Shown here one piece after another: positions 27,227-35,231 of a stretch of DNA of 64,000 bases; the stretch's first letter is position 1, and every line of letters starts with the position of its first letter. Where the stretch lies: positions 1 to 64,000 of the forward strand of contig DATIBD010000098.1 of NCBI GenBank assembly GCA_035457705.1, given 5' to 3'. The position numbers were made by a program, and so were the translations under genes. The stretch comes from DASPGQ01 sp035457705. GTDB lineage: Bacteria; Acidobacteriota; Vicinamibacteria; Marinacidobacterales; SMYC01. Under the pieces are notes generated by a model. The model saw only the letters and a list, made by a program, of their open reading frames with translations, ran no database searches and was not told where the DNA came from.

Positions 27227-27242
27227 TTAGCCTATAGGCTAA
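27227..27242. promoter_or_regulatory. Perfect 16-bp palindrome TTAGCCTATAGGCTAA
   Basis: It lies 5 bp after the ATPase stop and 16 bp before the VOC start, in an A/T-rich strip that extends the symmetry on both sides. It could be an operator for the VOC gene overlapping its -10 region (TATATT/TATAGG nearby). There are too few unpaired bases in the middle for a good hairpin, so a protein-binding site is more likely than a terminator. Confidence 0.5.
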
Positions 27243-27258
27243 ATATTCAGGAGTCATC

Positions 27259-27741
27259 ATGCACCGAATCTTTCTTGTCATCGCGGCTGCGGCGTTGGCC
27301 GTCGCCGTGGTCGCGGGTACTTTGCCAATTTTGGAGGAGTCGCAGGACATGGTCGATACACCCCGAATCTTCCGCATCATCCTTCCCGTGAACGACATCG
27401 ACCGCGCCGCTCGATTCTACGGGCAGCTGCTGAATATGGAGGGAGAGCGGGTCGCGCCCGGCCGTCATTACTTCCACTGCGGGGAGACCATCCTCGCTAT
27501 CGTGGACCCGCGCGCCGATGGCGACGACTGGGACGCCCGCCCGAACCAGGATCACATCTACTTCGCGGTCTCCGATCTCGAGAGCGTGCACGAGCGGGCA
27601 ACGGCTCTCGGAGGCCTCTCCGAAGACATGGGCACGATCGAGAAGCGACCCTGGGGCGAGGTCTCGTTCTATATGAAGGATCCGTTCGGGAATCCTCTGT
27701 GCTTCGTGGACGAGAAGACGCTGTTTACGGGTCTTCGATGA
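27259..27741 (+). CDS. VOC-family (glyoxalase/bleomycin-resistance fold) protein with signal peptide
   Basis: AGGAG sits 5 bp before ATG 27259, supporting the long form. Its first ~22 residues are a signal peptide or anchor (RIFLVIAAAALAVAVVAG). The VOC domain (residues ~35-150) shows FRIILPVNDIDRAARFYGQL at its start and the usual ending FYMKDPFGNPLCFVDE. Members are metal-dependent lyases, dioxygenases or antibiotic-binding proteins; the reaction cannot be told. Most relatives are cytosolic, so the leader is notable; an internal start at 27349 would remove it. Its end overlaps the end of the convergent recQ by 17 bp. Confidence 0.85.
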   Translation: MHRIFLVIAAAALAVAVVAGTLPILEESQDMVDTPRIFRIILPVNDIDRAARFYGQLLNMEGERVAPGRHYFHCGETILAIVDPRADGDDWDARPNQDHIYFAVSDLESVHERATALGGLSEDMGTIEKRPWGEVSFYMKDPFGNPLCFVDEKTLFTGLR

Positions 27742-29602
27742 CTCCGTCGTCCGAGCCCGGCGAGCGTCCTTCTGTCCGGAGCACGTCCAGAAACGCCTTG
27801 CCGTAGGTCTCGAGCTTTTTCTGTCCGACGCCCGAGATGGTGGCGAGCTCGGCAAGCGTTCTCGGCCGGTTTCGGGCCATCTCCGCGAGAGTCTTGTCGT
27901 GAAAGATCACGTAGGCGGGGAGGTTTCTCGCCTGCGCGATCTCGAGACGCTTCGCGCGCAAGGCGTCGAAGAGCTTTCGGTCAGCCTTGTCGGCGACTCC
28001 CTCTTCCTTCGTTCGGTGCGGCCTCACCTCGTCGGCCGGGAGCCGCTTCCGATCGCGTCGAAGCTTCAAAGCCCGCTCCCCCTTGAGGACCGGCCAGGCC
28101 CGCTCGGAAAGGCGAAGCCCGCCGTGCTCGGGATCGACGTCGACGAGCCCAGAGGCGACGAGCTGACGGTAGACTCCCATCCAGCCCGCGCGGTCGAGCT
28201 CCGCGCCGATGCCGAAGGTGGTGGCCCGGTCATGCCGATTGCGGACGACCCGCTCGCTCGCGGCTCCGACCAGGACGTCGGCGAGATAGGCGGCTCCGAA
28301 CATCTGCCCCGTGCGATAGACGTTCGACAGCGCCTTCTGCGCCACCACGGTTCCGTCGTAGGCATCCACAGGCTCGAGGCAGGTATCGCAGTTGCCGCAG
28401 CCCTCGTCGCGCTCCTCACCGAAGTAGCGGAGCATCACCGCGCGGCGGCACTCGGCGGTCTCGCAGTATCCGAGAAGCGCCCCGAGCTTCCTATGCTCCA
28501 CTCGCTTTCGCTCCGCGGATGACTCCGAGCGCTCTACTAACTGACGGATGAGCACGGCGTCTCCGTAGCCGTAGCACATCCAGGCTTCCGACGGGAGCCC
28601 GTCGCGCCCGGCGCGTCCCGTCTCCTGGTAGTACGCTTCGAGGCTCTTGGGGAGATCGAGGTGGGCAACGAACCGGACGTCCGGTTTGTCGATGCCGAGG
28701 CCGAAGGCGATCGTGCCCACGATGACGACACCTTCTTCCTTGAGGAAGCGCTCCTGGTGCCGCTGGCGTACGGTCTTGTCGAGCCCGGCGTGATAGGCGA
28801 GCGCGTCGATGCCCTCGCCCCGAAGCCAGGCGGCCACGTCGTCGACCTTCTTCCGGCTCATGCAGTACACGATCCCCGGCTGGCCCGCGTGTCGAAACCG
28901 GATGAATCGCAGCGCCTGGGCCTTCGCGTTCTTCTTGGGCACGACATCGTAACGGATGTTCGGCCGGTCGAATCCGGACACGAAGCGGCGGGCCCCGCCA
29001 AGATGGAGGTGCGCGATGATCTCGCGGCGGGTGGGCTCGTCGGCCGTCGCCGTGAGCGCGATCCGAGGCACACCGGGAAAACGGTCGTGAAGGACGTCGA
29101 GCTTGCGGTACTCCGGACGGAAATCGTGGCCCCACTGGCTCACGCAATGAGCTTCGTCGATGGCGAAGAGCGCGAGTTTCGTCCGCTCGAGCAAGGTGAG
29201 AAATCCCGGTGTGGTCAGCCGCTCCGGAGCCACGTAGACGAGATCGTACCGGCCGCGGAGCATCTCGTCCTCGATTTTCCGCGCCGTCTCGTACGAAAGA
29301 CTCGAGTTGACGAAGGCCGCGGCGACGCCGAGCTCGGTGAGCGCGCTCACCTGGTCCTGCATGAGCGCGATGAGCGGCGAGACGACGATCCCGACACCCT
29401 CCTGGGCGATGGCCGGGATCTGGTAGCAGAGACTCTTTCCGCCTCCGGTCGGCATGAGCACGAGCGCATCGCCTCCGGAGAGGAGGTGCTCGATGACGAG
29501 CTTCTGCTGTCCGCGAAATTCCCGGTAGCCGAACACGCTCTCCAGTATTCGCTTCGGATCGTTCTCGCTTGGGCGCGGGTGCTCGTGCAATTTGATGGAC
29601 AT
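27725..29602 (-). CDS. recQ: ATP-dependent DNA helicase RecQ
   Basis: This is a 3'-5' DNA helicase of recombination and replication-fork repair. The 625 residues match the bacterial RecQ layout. The helicase core has Walker A MPTGGGKS (51-58), DEAH (149-152), ALTATADEP (motif III) and motif VI QETGRAGRDG. The zinc-binding RQC region has CETAECRR and CGNCDTC, followed by a winged helix. The C-terminal HRDC domain is at about residues 530-605. It stands alone and is convergent with the VOC gene. The ATG start leaves about 45 bp to the divergent DUF4388 gene, which must hold both start regions. Confidence 0.97.
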   Translation of the reverse strand: MSIKLHEHPRPSENDPKRILESVFGYREFRGQQKLVIEHLLSGGDALVLMPTGGGKSLCYQIPAIAQEGVGIVVSPLIALMQDQVSALTELGVAAAFVNSSLSYETARKIEDEMLRGRYDLVYVAPERLTTPGFLTLLERTKLALFAIDEAHCVSQWGHDFRPEYRKLDVLHDRFPGVPRIALTATADEPTRREIIAHLHLGGARRFVSGFDRPNIRYDVVPKKNAKAQALRFIRFRHAGQPGIVYCMSRKKVDDVAAWLRGEGIDALAYHAGLDKTVRQRHQERFLKEEGVVIVGTIAFGLGIDKPDVRFVAHLDLPKSLEAYYQETGRAGRDGLPSEAWMCYGYGDAVLIRQLVERSESSAERKRVEHRKLGALLGYCETAECRRAVMLRYFGEERDEGCGNCDTCLEPVDAYDGTVVAQKALSNVYRTGQMFGAAYLADVLVGAASERVVRNRHDRATTFGIGAELDRAGWMGVYRQLVASGLVDVDPEHGGLRLSERAWPVLKGERALKLRRDRKRLPADEVRPHRTKEEGVADKADRKLFDALRAKRLEIAQARNLPAYVIFHDKTLAEMARNRPRTLAELATISGVGQKKLETYGKAFLDVLRTEGRSPGSDDGVIEDP

Positions 29603-29646
29603 CGATCTATCATGGAAGGACCGTCACAACATAGCTCGGAGACAGG

Positions 29647-31608
29647 ATGCCATTGGACCAGTCCGTTCGCACCGACAGACCCGCGGGTTTTATCGGCTCG
29701 CTCGCCGATACGCCTCTCGCCGAGGTCTTCCGGCGGATCGTTTCGGAAGAGCGAAGCGGCGACCTTCAAGTCACCACCCCTGAAGCGATCAAAACGGTCT
29801 ACTTCGACCGCGGGTTCATCGTGTTCGCGTCGAGCAACCGGAAGAGCGACCGGCTGGGCGAAAGCATGATCGAAGCGGGCCGGATCTCTCGGTCCGAGTT
29901 CGCCGCCGCGAGCGATGTGATGAAAGCCTCGCGCCTCAAGTTCGGCAAAGCGCTGGTGAGCTCGGGGATCGTATCGGAAGAGGAGCTCGGCCATTACGTC
30001 GCGGCCCAGGTGAATCGCATCGTGCTCTCCTTGTTCGCGGCGAGCCGCGGCATGTACAGCTTCGACGAGCGTCCCACGATCATCCCGGTGGACCTCATGG
30101 TGAGCCTGTCCGTCTACCGGATTCTGATGGAAGGCATCCGGCACATGCCGAGCAAGAAGCTCGTCCTCGCCGGCCTGCCATCGCTGGATACCGAGGTCGA
30201 GGTGGTGGACCGGCCTCCGTTCGCTCTCGACGTCGGGGGGCTTCGGCCGGTGGAACGAAGCGTGCTGAAGGCGATTCATGGCCTTGCAAAGATGCGGACG
30301 GTGGTCGACGAAGTGGGTGGCGACGAAGGCGTCGCTCTTCGCGCGCTCTATGGACTCATCGCCGCAGGAGTTCTGGAAACGAAAGCCGAGCAGGTGAAGC
30401 CCCCGCCGAGCCCACAGCTGGAGACGGGAACCTTTGTCTTGTCCGAGATCAGTCAGACGGTATCCGAATCTGAACCGGCCCCCGCCGGGATCCTCGGACG
30501 GCTCAAAGGCGTATGGACGTCGGCTGCCGAGTGGCTCGGGATACCCGGGGGAGCGCCGAGCGATCTGGGTATCGCGCCGTCACCGCCGAGACGCCGGCCG
30601 CGCCCCGCGGCCGCACCGCAAATTGAAACGCCCGTCGAAGTTCCAGTCGAAGCGCCCGTCGAGGCGAAAGTCGAAGTACCGGCCGAAGGAAATCTGGAGA
30701 TCGAGGAACCGGTCGAAGCGCCGTCGCCGAAAACCTCGCTTTCCCCGGTTGCCGATGGAGCCCGCGTGCCGGAGTGGTCGCTCACCGACCGTCCCTCCGA
30801 TCAGTTTCGAGACTTCTTCGAAGAACAAGGCGTCTCCATGAGCTCGAAGTTGGAGAACGTCCCGCCAGAGCCCCGACCGGAGGCAGCGCTCTCGCCATCA
30901 TCCGAGCAGGCGGTCGGCTGGAAGACCCTGTTGGTAACGGATCCCGATCTGGTGGTCGAGCTTCCCCGGGAGGAAGACGTGCCATCGATGCTCGCGCAGA
31001 TCCCGATCGAAGAAGTCGCGGTGAACGAAGAGGCCATAGCCTTCGACCTCGAAGAGGAGATCGAGATCGAGGTCGAGACGGCCAAGGCCGCGTCCGTACC
31101 GGAGCCCGAGCCCGCCGTGACGATGGCAGCCGAGTCGAGCGTCGCGGCGGACGAGTCGGCCAGTCGCGCGCGCGAGCAGGCGAGACGGCGTATCGAGCGT
31201 ATCGAGCAGGGTGGAGGCGAGAGCCGTCTGCTGCGGGATGTGAAGCTCCATTTCAAGCTTCGCGATTGGGAAGGCGCGGTGCCTCTTCTCGAGCAGCTCA
31301 TCGAGATCTGTCCCGGCAAGGCCGTCTACCGCGGCATGATGGGCCGTGCGTTGTCGCGACTGTCGTCGAGACGGAAGGAGGCGGAAGCGCACTTCATCGA
31401 GGCTCTGCGGCTTTCGCCTCACGACGCCGAGATCCATTACTGGCTCGGCCTCTACTACAAATCGTTCGGTTTGCACTCGCGGGCCCTGCACGAGTTCAAG
31501 ATGACGCTCCGGATCCAGCCCAGGCACGAGGGCGCCCGCCAGCAGCTCGGAGCGAGCGCGAAGCAGGACGACGCCTTCGGCTCCGTCATCAAGAAGTTCT
31601 TCGGCTGA
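29647..31608 (+). CDS. DUF4388 (PATAN) domain protein with C-terminal TPR (653 aa)
   Basis: Residues ~12-110 form a DUF4388 domain (GFIGSLADTPLAEVFRRI, then GDLQV and VYFDRGFIVFASS), often found in signalling and gliding-motility proteins. A helical region to ~255 includes a winged-helix-like piece. Residues ~260-510 are low-complexity and rich in Pro, Glu and Val, with EVPVEAPVEA-type repeats, and are probably disordered. Residues ~515-640 contain TPR-like helices (RDVKLHFKLRDWEGAVPLLE, HYWLGLYYKSFGLHSRAL). There is no signal peptide, so it is probably a cytosolic scaffold or polarity/signalling protein. The ATG follows a GGAGACAGG ribosome site. Specific partners are unknown. Confidence 0.88.
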   Translation: MPLDQSVRTDRPAGFIGSLADTPLAEVFRRIVSEERSGDLQVTTPEAIKTVYFDRGFIVFASSNRKSDRLGESMIEAGRISRSEFAAASDVMKASRLKFGKALVSSGIVSEEELGHYVAAQVNRIVLSLFAASRGMYSFDERPTIIPVDLMVSLSVYRILMEGIRHMPSKKLVLAGLPSLDTEVEVVDRPPFALDVGGLRPVERSVLKAIHGLAKMRTVVDEVGGDEGVALRALYGLIAAGVLETKAEQVKPPPSPQLETGTFVLSEISQTVSESEPAPAGILGRLKGVWTSAAEWLGIPGGAPSDLGIAPSPPRRRPRPAAAPQIETPVEVPVEAPVEAKVEVPAEGNLEIEEPVEAPSPKTSLSPVADGARVPEWSLTDRPSDQFRDFFEEQGVSMSSKLENVPPEPRPEAALSPSSEQAVGWKTLLVTDPDLVVELPREEDVPSMLAQIPIEEVAVNEEAIAFDLEEEIEIEVETAKAASVPEPEPAVTMAAESSVAADESASRAREQARRRIERIEQGGGESRLLRDVKLHFKLRDWEGAVPLLEQLIEICPGKAVYRGMMGRALSRLSSRRKEAEAHFIEALRLSPHDAEIHYWLGLYYKSFGLHSRALHEFKMTLRIQPRHEGARQQLGASAKQDDAFGSVIKKFFG

Positions 31609-31610
31609 GG

Positions 31611-32447
31611 CTACCGATCGGGAGGACGAGCCCGCTCGAGGAAGTGCGACCGCCAGACAGGGGACCGGTAGCTGATGCGCTGGGCTCGCGTCAGGTCGGG
31701 CGCGCCCGTGCGCGCGAGCGGAGACAGATCGTAGGCGTCGAAGCCGTCGGGTTGGAAGACGATGGTCAGGAACTGGCCCAGCTCCACGGCATTGCTCATA
31801 TCCGCGTAGCTCGGCTCGATTCCGACGGCGATGTCTGCACCCTGAAGTCGCGGCGGATGGATGTGCCAGAACCCCACGTAGCGGCCCCGCCAGTCGGTCG
31901 TCTCGATCATCTTGGCCTGGATCAACGGTTCCGTGCTCCACGTCTTGAAGTGCGTGGCCACCGCCGACGCCACGACCTGCCTGAGCAGCTTCCTCTGCTC
32001 GTCCGTCGGCGCCTTCGTCGACATCTGGTAAAGGAGCGCGTGAAGCCCTCCCGTCGTCTCGAGCAGCCGCTTGCCATCGGCCGAGCTCTGCAGAAGCTCG
32101 AACAAGCGCTCGGGATCGGTGTCGAGTCGCACCATCTCGCGCAGAAGAGGGTGTACGGGATCGGGGTAGTCGACGAGAACGAGCCCGGCGGCATCGAGCG
32201 TGGCTTCCCCACCGAGCTCGGGCGTCACCAGCCGGCCCTCGAGCACGAGTCCTTCGGTGATGGAACGCTCGAAGAGCGCTCGGATCGTGGCCACGCCTTC
32301 GGGCGAAAGCAGGGCGCCGCGCAGCTCCTCGAGCGTGATGGGGTTCTCGAGCGTCGCTTCCGAAAGGCTCAAGTACTGTCGCAGGCGAGCGGACTGCGTA
32401 CCGAGCGGCGCGGAGGCCAGCATCATCATGAGGACTAGAACCGGCAT
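31611..32447 (-). CDS. Exported protein with JAMM/JAB-like metalloprotease motif (278 aa)
   Basis: ATG 32447 gives a clean signal peptide (PVLVLMMMLASAPLGTQS); the frame extends upstream but that extension is not protein-like. Near residue 215 the sequence GFWHIHPP, then after about 13 residues PSYAD, resembles the H-x-H...S-x-x-D zinc site of JAB/Mov34 isopeptidase-like domains. The following FLTIVFQPDGFDAYDL matches the usual next strand. The loop between H-x-H and S-x-x-D is longer than usual (15 residues rather than about 7). The upstream Glu is a guess (candidate in LVLEGRLV). The N-terminal ~120 residues are helical. It could be a periplasmic peptidase or a non-catalytic relative. Confidence 0.6.
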   Translation of the reverse strand: MPVLVLMMMLASAPLGTQSARLRQYLSLSEATLENPITLEELRGALLSPEGVATIRALFERSITEGLVLEGRLVTPELGGEATLDAAGLVLVDYPDPVHPLLREMVRLDTDPERLFELLQSSADGKRLLETTGGLHALLYQMSTKAPTDEQRKLLRQVVASAVATHFKTWSTEPLIQAKMIETTDWRGRYVGFWHIHPPRLQGADIAVGIEPSYADMSNAVELGQFLTIVFQPDGFDAYDLSPLARTGAPDLTRAQRISYRSPVWRSHFLERARPPDR

Positions 32448-32507
32448 CCATCCAGGATAGCCGATGGAGCGGGAACCCAGGGGCTCGTTCCGGGGTCCAA
32501 GGAAGTG

Positions 32508-32882
32508 ATGAAGGCTAGTATCAATGTGACGCCGCTCATCGACGTCATGCTCGTGCTTCTCATCCTCTTCATGATCGTTACCCCGCTCTCGCAACAGGGA
32601 CTCGACGTGAGCCTTCCCGAAACGGCTTCACTCCCGGCGGAGAAGTCCGTGCCCCAGTCGATCTTCCTGGAAGTGGACCGGCAGGGCGAGCTTTCGCTCA
32701 ACGGAACGCGGCTCGGGAGAGAAGAGCTCCCGGCTCGCCTGCGGGAAGTCCTCGAGCTTCGGGTCGACAAGAGTCTCTTCCTCAGGGCGCACGAGAAGCT
32801 TCGTTATAGAGAAGTCATTGCCATCCTCGACATCGCCCGGGCAAGCGGCGTGGAGCGCGTCGGCATCGTGGGAGAGTCGTGA
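32508..32882 (+). CDS. ExbD/TolR-type biopolymer transport protein
   Basis: A single N-terminal membrane helix with the conserved Asp (INVTPLIDVMLVLLILFMIV, residues ~5-24) and a ~95-residue periplasmic domain are typical of ExbD/TolR. Family members are part of a proton-driven motor with ExbB/TolQ that powers TonB or the Tol system. The Asp in PLIDVMLVLLI is the proton-carrying residue of the family. GTG 32505 or ATG 32508 could start it; AAGGAA precedes both. No exbB/tolQ is adjacent, so it would have to pair with a motor encoded elsewhere. The Nudix gene follows 21 bp later. Confidence 0.93.
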   Translation: MKASINVTPLIDVMLVLLILFMIVTPLSQQGLDVSLPETASLPAEKSVPQSIFLEVDRQGELSLNGTRLGREELPARLREVLELRVDKSLFLRAHEKLRYREVIAILDIARASGVERVGIVGES

Positions 32883-32903
32883 GCACGTATAATCCCGCGC
32901 GAG

Positions 32904-33377
32904 ATGCCGAAGCTCTCGGCTGGCCTTCTGATGTATCGCCATGGGAAGGGCGTCGAGGTCTTCATCGTCCACCCCGGGGGCCCCTTCTTTCGCAACAAGG
33001 ACGAGGGCTCGTGGAGTCTGCCCAAGGGAGAGATCGAGCTCGGCGGCGACGCGCTCGCCACGGCGCAGCGGGAGTTCCGTGAGGAGACCGGACTCCCAGC
33101 TCCGGAATCGGGATTGATCCCTCTGGGCGAGGTGCAGCAAAAGGGCGGAAAACGGATTCTCGCCTGGGCCTTCGAGGGAGACTGCAATCCGAGCGCGATA
33201 CGAAGCAACACGTTCACGATCGAATGGCCTCCGCGATCGGGGCGAGAACAGGCGTTTCCCGAGATCGATCGCGCCGATTTCTTCCCCGCCGACGTCGCCC
33301 GCCGTAAGCTGAACCCCGCCCAGTCCGAGCTCGTCGACCGGCTGCTGGAGCATCTGGCTCGTTGCGGGGAGGATTGA
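32904..33377 (+). CDS. Nudix hydrolase (157 aa)
   Basis: A Nudix fold with the box at residues 42-64: G at 42, then REFREETG with the metal-binding Glu cluster. The Glu expected six residues after the first Gly (position 48) is Gly (ELGGDA). The core REx(x)EE is intact, so activity is likely but may be altered. The long N-terminal strand (SAGLLMYRHGKGVEVFIVHPGG) and the PQ-like FPEIDRADFF region resemble predicted NTP pyrophosphohydrolases that use nucleoside diphosphate compounds. It starts 21 bp after exbD and may share its transcript. The substrate cannot be predicted. Confidence 0.92.
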   Translation: MPKLSAGLLMYRHGKGVEVFIVHPGGPFFRNKDEGSWSLPKGEIELGGDALATAQREFREETGLPAPESGLIPLGEVQQKGGKRILAWAFEGDCNPSAIRSNTFTIEWPPRSGREQAFPEIDRADFFPADVARRKLNPAQSELVDRLLEHLARCGED

Positions 33378-33392
33378 AGTGTCCCGGTTGGG

Positions 33393-33596
33393 CTACCGAC
33401 CGCGAAGCGAGATCATCGGGTCGACTCGGGACGCGCGACGCGCGGGAAGGTACAAGGCCTCGTCGAATAAAGCCTCAAGAGGCTGAACACCGCGGCGTTG
33501 GCACCGATGCCGAGCGCCAGGGTGACGACGGCGACCCAGGGTGAAGCCGGGTGCCGCCGCGAGTCTCCGAATGCCCATGCGAGCGTCTTCAACCAT
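33393..33596 (-). pseudogene. Remnant of an ADOP/MacB-like ABC transporter permease
   Basis: The minus strand carries, in shifting frames, the first ~45 residues of this family (MVEDARMGIRRLAAAPGFTL, then in a second frame VAVVTLALGIGANAAVFSLL). This is followed directly by the family's extreme C-terminus (YLPARRASRVDPMISLRGR and a stop). Intact members have about 800 residues with two large periplasmic regions and eight helices. Here everything between the first membrane segment and the last 20 residues is gone and at least two frame changes are present. It is a dead gene. Confidence 0.75.
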
Positions 33597-33673
33597 ACTC
33601 TTTGGACGGGGCGAGCGAGAGGTTCGTTGCTCGGGTTAGAAGCTCGTCCCACCGACGCGCCTATACTGGCCTC

Positions 33674-34258
33674 ATGGCCGCAACCCGGCGCGTGCTCCTC
33701 GTGGGCGACGACCACCTCGCCCTCGAGGGTATGGCGCGGCTGCTCGACGAGGCGGGCGGATGGAGCATCGCCGGTGAGAACGAGGACGATCCCGACGCCG
33801 TCGTCGTGGACCTCGACGCGGACGAGGCAGCCGATCGGCTCCGGTCGCTCGCGCACCGCCACGCCGTTCTCGCGATCGCTTCCGACGCCCTGCGCTCGCG
33901 CGAGGCCCTCGCGTTCGGGGCCCGGGGGGTGGTTTCACGAAACGCGACCGGAGCTCGCTTCGCCCGCGCTCTCGACGCCGTCCTCGAAGGGCTCGTGGTC
34001 GTGGACGAGGACTTCGCGGAAGACGTCCTCCGGCCGCCGTGGCGACCGCTCGGATCGGAAGAGGCGCTGACCCCGAGGGAAATCGAGGTCTTGCAATGCC
34101 TCGCCCTCGGCCTGTCCAACAAGGAGATCGCGGGACGACTCGGCGTGAGCTATCACACGGTGAAGTTTCACGTGAACTCGATCCTCGGCAAGCTCGGCGC
34201 CTCGAGCCGCACGGAGGTCGTGGCCATTGCCGCCCGCGCGGGGCTGCTCACCTTCTGA
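33674..34258 (+). CDS. LuxR/NarL-type response regulator with degenerate receiver
   Basis: ATG 33674 precedes the receiver start RRVLLVGDDHLALEGM. The acidic pair (D12, D13) and the candidate phospho-acceptor D46 (AVVVDLDAD) are present, but the usual Lys of the final strand is Arg (GVVSRNA). The domain is also short (~110 residues), so phosphorylation may be weak. The C-terminal LuxR helix-turn-helix (~135-190) is canonical: LTPREIEVLQCLALGLSNKE and VSYHTVKFHVNSILGKLG. No sensor kinase is adjacent. It lies 87 bp upstream of the two HtrA-like genes on the same strand and may control them; this is inference from position. Confidence 0.9.
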   Translation: MAATRRVLLVGDDHLALEGMARLLDEAGGWSIAGENEDDPDAVVVDLDADEAADRLRSLAHRHAVLAIASDALRSREALAFGARGVVSRNATGARFARALDAVLEGLVVVDEDFAEDVLRPPWRPLGSEEALTPREIEVLQCLALGLSNKEIAGRLGVSYHTVKFHVNSILGKLGASSRTEVVAIAARAGLLTF

Positions 34259-34345
34259 CCTGACCGAACGGCCAGGTCCCTCCCCGCCCACATTCCCGAT
34301 GCGCGGGCGAGGCAAGACGGCCACAATGGGGCAGGAGAATTGAGG

Positions 34346-35230
34346 ATGACCACACTGAGCAGTCTCAACGGCGATCTGAAGAAACTGGCGGAGAAGACGG
34401 GCACGAGTGTCGTTCAAGTGCGGGCGCGCCGTGGGCCTCCCTCTTCGGGAATCGCCTGGTCGGCCGACGGTCTCGTCGTCATCGCGGAGCACACGCTCGA
34501 GCGCGAGGAGGATTTGGGAATCACCACCTCTTCGGGCGAGACGTACGAGGCGGAGATCGCTGGCCGCGATCCCGTGACAGGGGTGGCGCTCCTACGAGCC
34601 GGCAAGGCCCGGCTCACCGTGCCGTCGTGGCGGGAACCGGGAGATCTCGCTTCCTCCGAGCTCGCGATCGTCGTGACGCCCTCGCCATTCGGACCTCGAG
34701 CGGCCTTGACGACGACGAGCGTGGCGTCAAGCGAGGGAGAGAGCGAAAGAGGAGGCCTTCTCGGGCGCGCTCTGGAGATCGACGCGAGACCCTTTCGGGG
34801 CTTTTCGGGAAGCCTTCTGGTCGATGCCCAGGGCCGGGGGCTCGGGATGGTCACCGCGGGCTTTCGCCGCCGAGCCGCTCTCGCCATTCCCGTGGAGACC
34901 CTTCGCCGCGTGGCCGGAAGCCTTCTCGAGCACGGCGAGGTCCGTCGAGGCTTCCTCGGGATCGCGACCTACCCCGTTCGCCTGCCGCGGGCCGTCGAGT
35001 CCCAGCGTGTCGGCCTGCTCGTGCTCTCGGTCCAAGAAGGAAGCCCGGCGGAGCGGGGGGGACTCTTCCTGGGTGACGTCATCCTCGAAGTCGCGGGGCG
35101 GCGAACCGAGTCGCCAGCGCAGCTTCTCTCTCTACTCACCGAAGAACGCGCGGGAAAGAAGCTCGAGATGCGCCTTCTTCGTACGGGGTCCGAGCAGACG
35201 ATCACCGTGACCGCGGGAGTGCGGTCGTGA
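34346..35230 (+). CDS. HtrA-like PDZ protein, catalytically impaired (294 aa)
   Basis: AGGAG lies 8 bp before ATG 34346. The fold is a trypsin-like domain (~15-190) plus a C-terminal PDZ (~195-290). Aligned with the next gene, His is kept (H49 in VIAEHT) and Ser is kept (S154 in RGFSGSLLV). The catalytic Asp position is Gly (DPVTGVAL instead of DPDTDLAV), and the oxyanion SGG is SGS. It should therefore be poorly active or inactive. There is no signal peptide, so it acts in the cytosol. The stop is one base from the start of the intact paralogue, so the two are co-translated and a mixed complex is plausible (HtrA proteins are trimers). Confidence 0.82.
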   Translation: MTTLSSLNGDLKKLAEKTGTSVVQVRARRGPPSSGIAWSADGLVVIAEHTLEREEDLGITTSSGETYEAEIAGRDPVTGVALLRAGKARLTVPSWREPGDLASSELAIVVTPSPFGPRAALTTTSVASSEGESERGGLLGRALEIDARPFRGFSGSLLVDAQGRGLGMVTAGFRRRAALAIPVETLRRVAGSLLEHGEVRRGFLGIATYPVRLPRAVESQRVGLLVLSVQEGSPAERGGLFLGDVILEVAGRRTESPAQLLSLLTEERAGKKLEMRLLRTGSEQTITVTAGVRS

Positions 35231-35231
35231 G

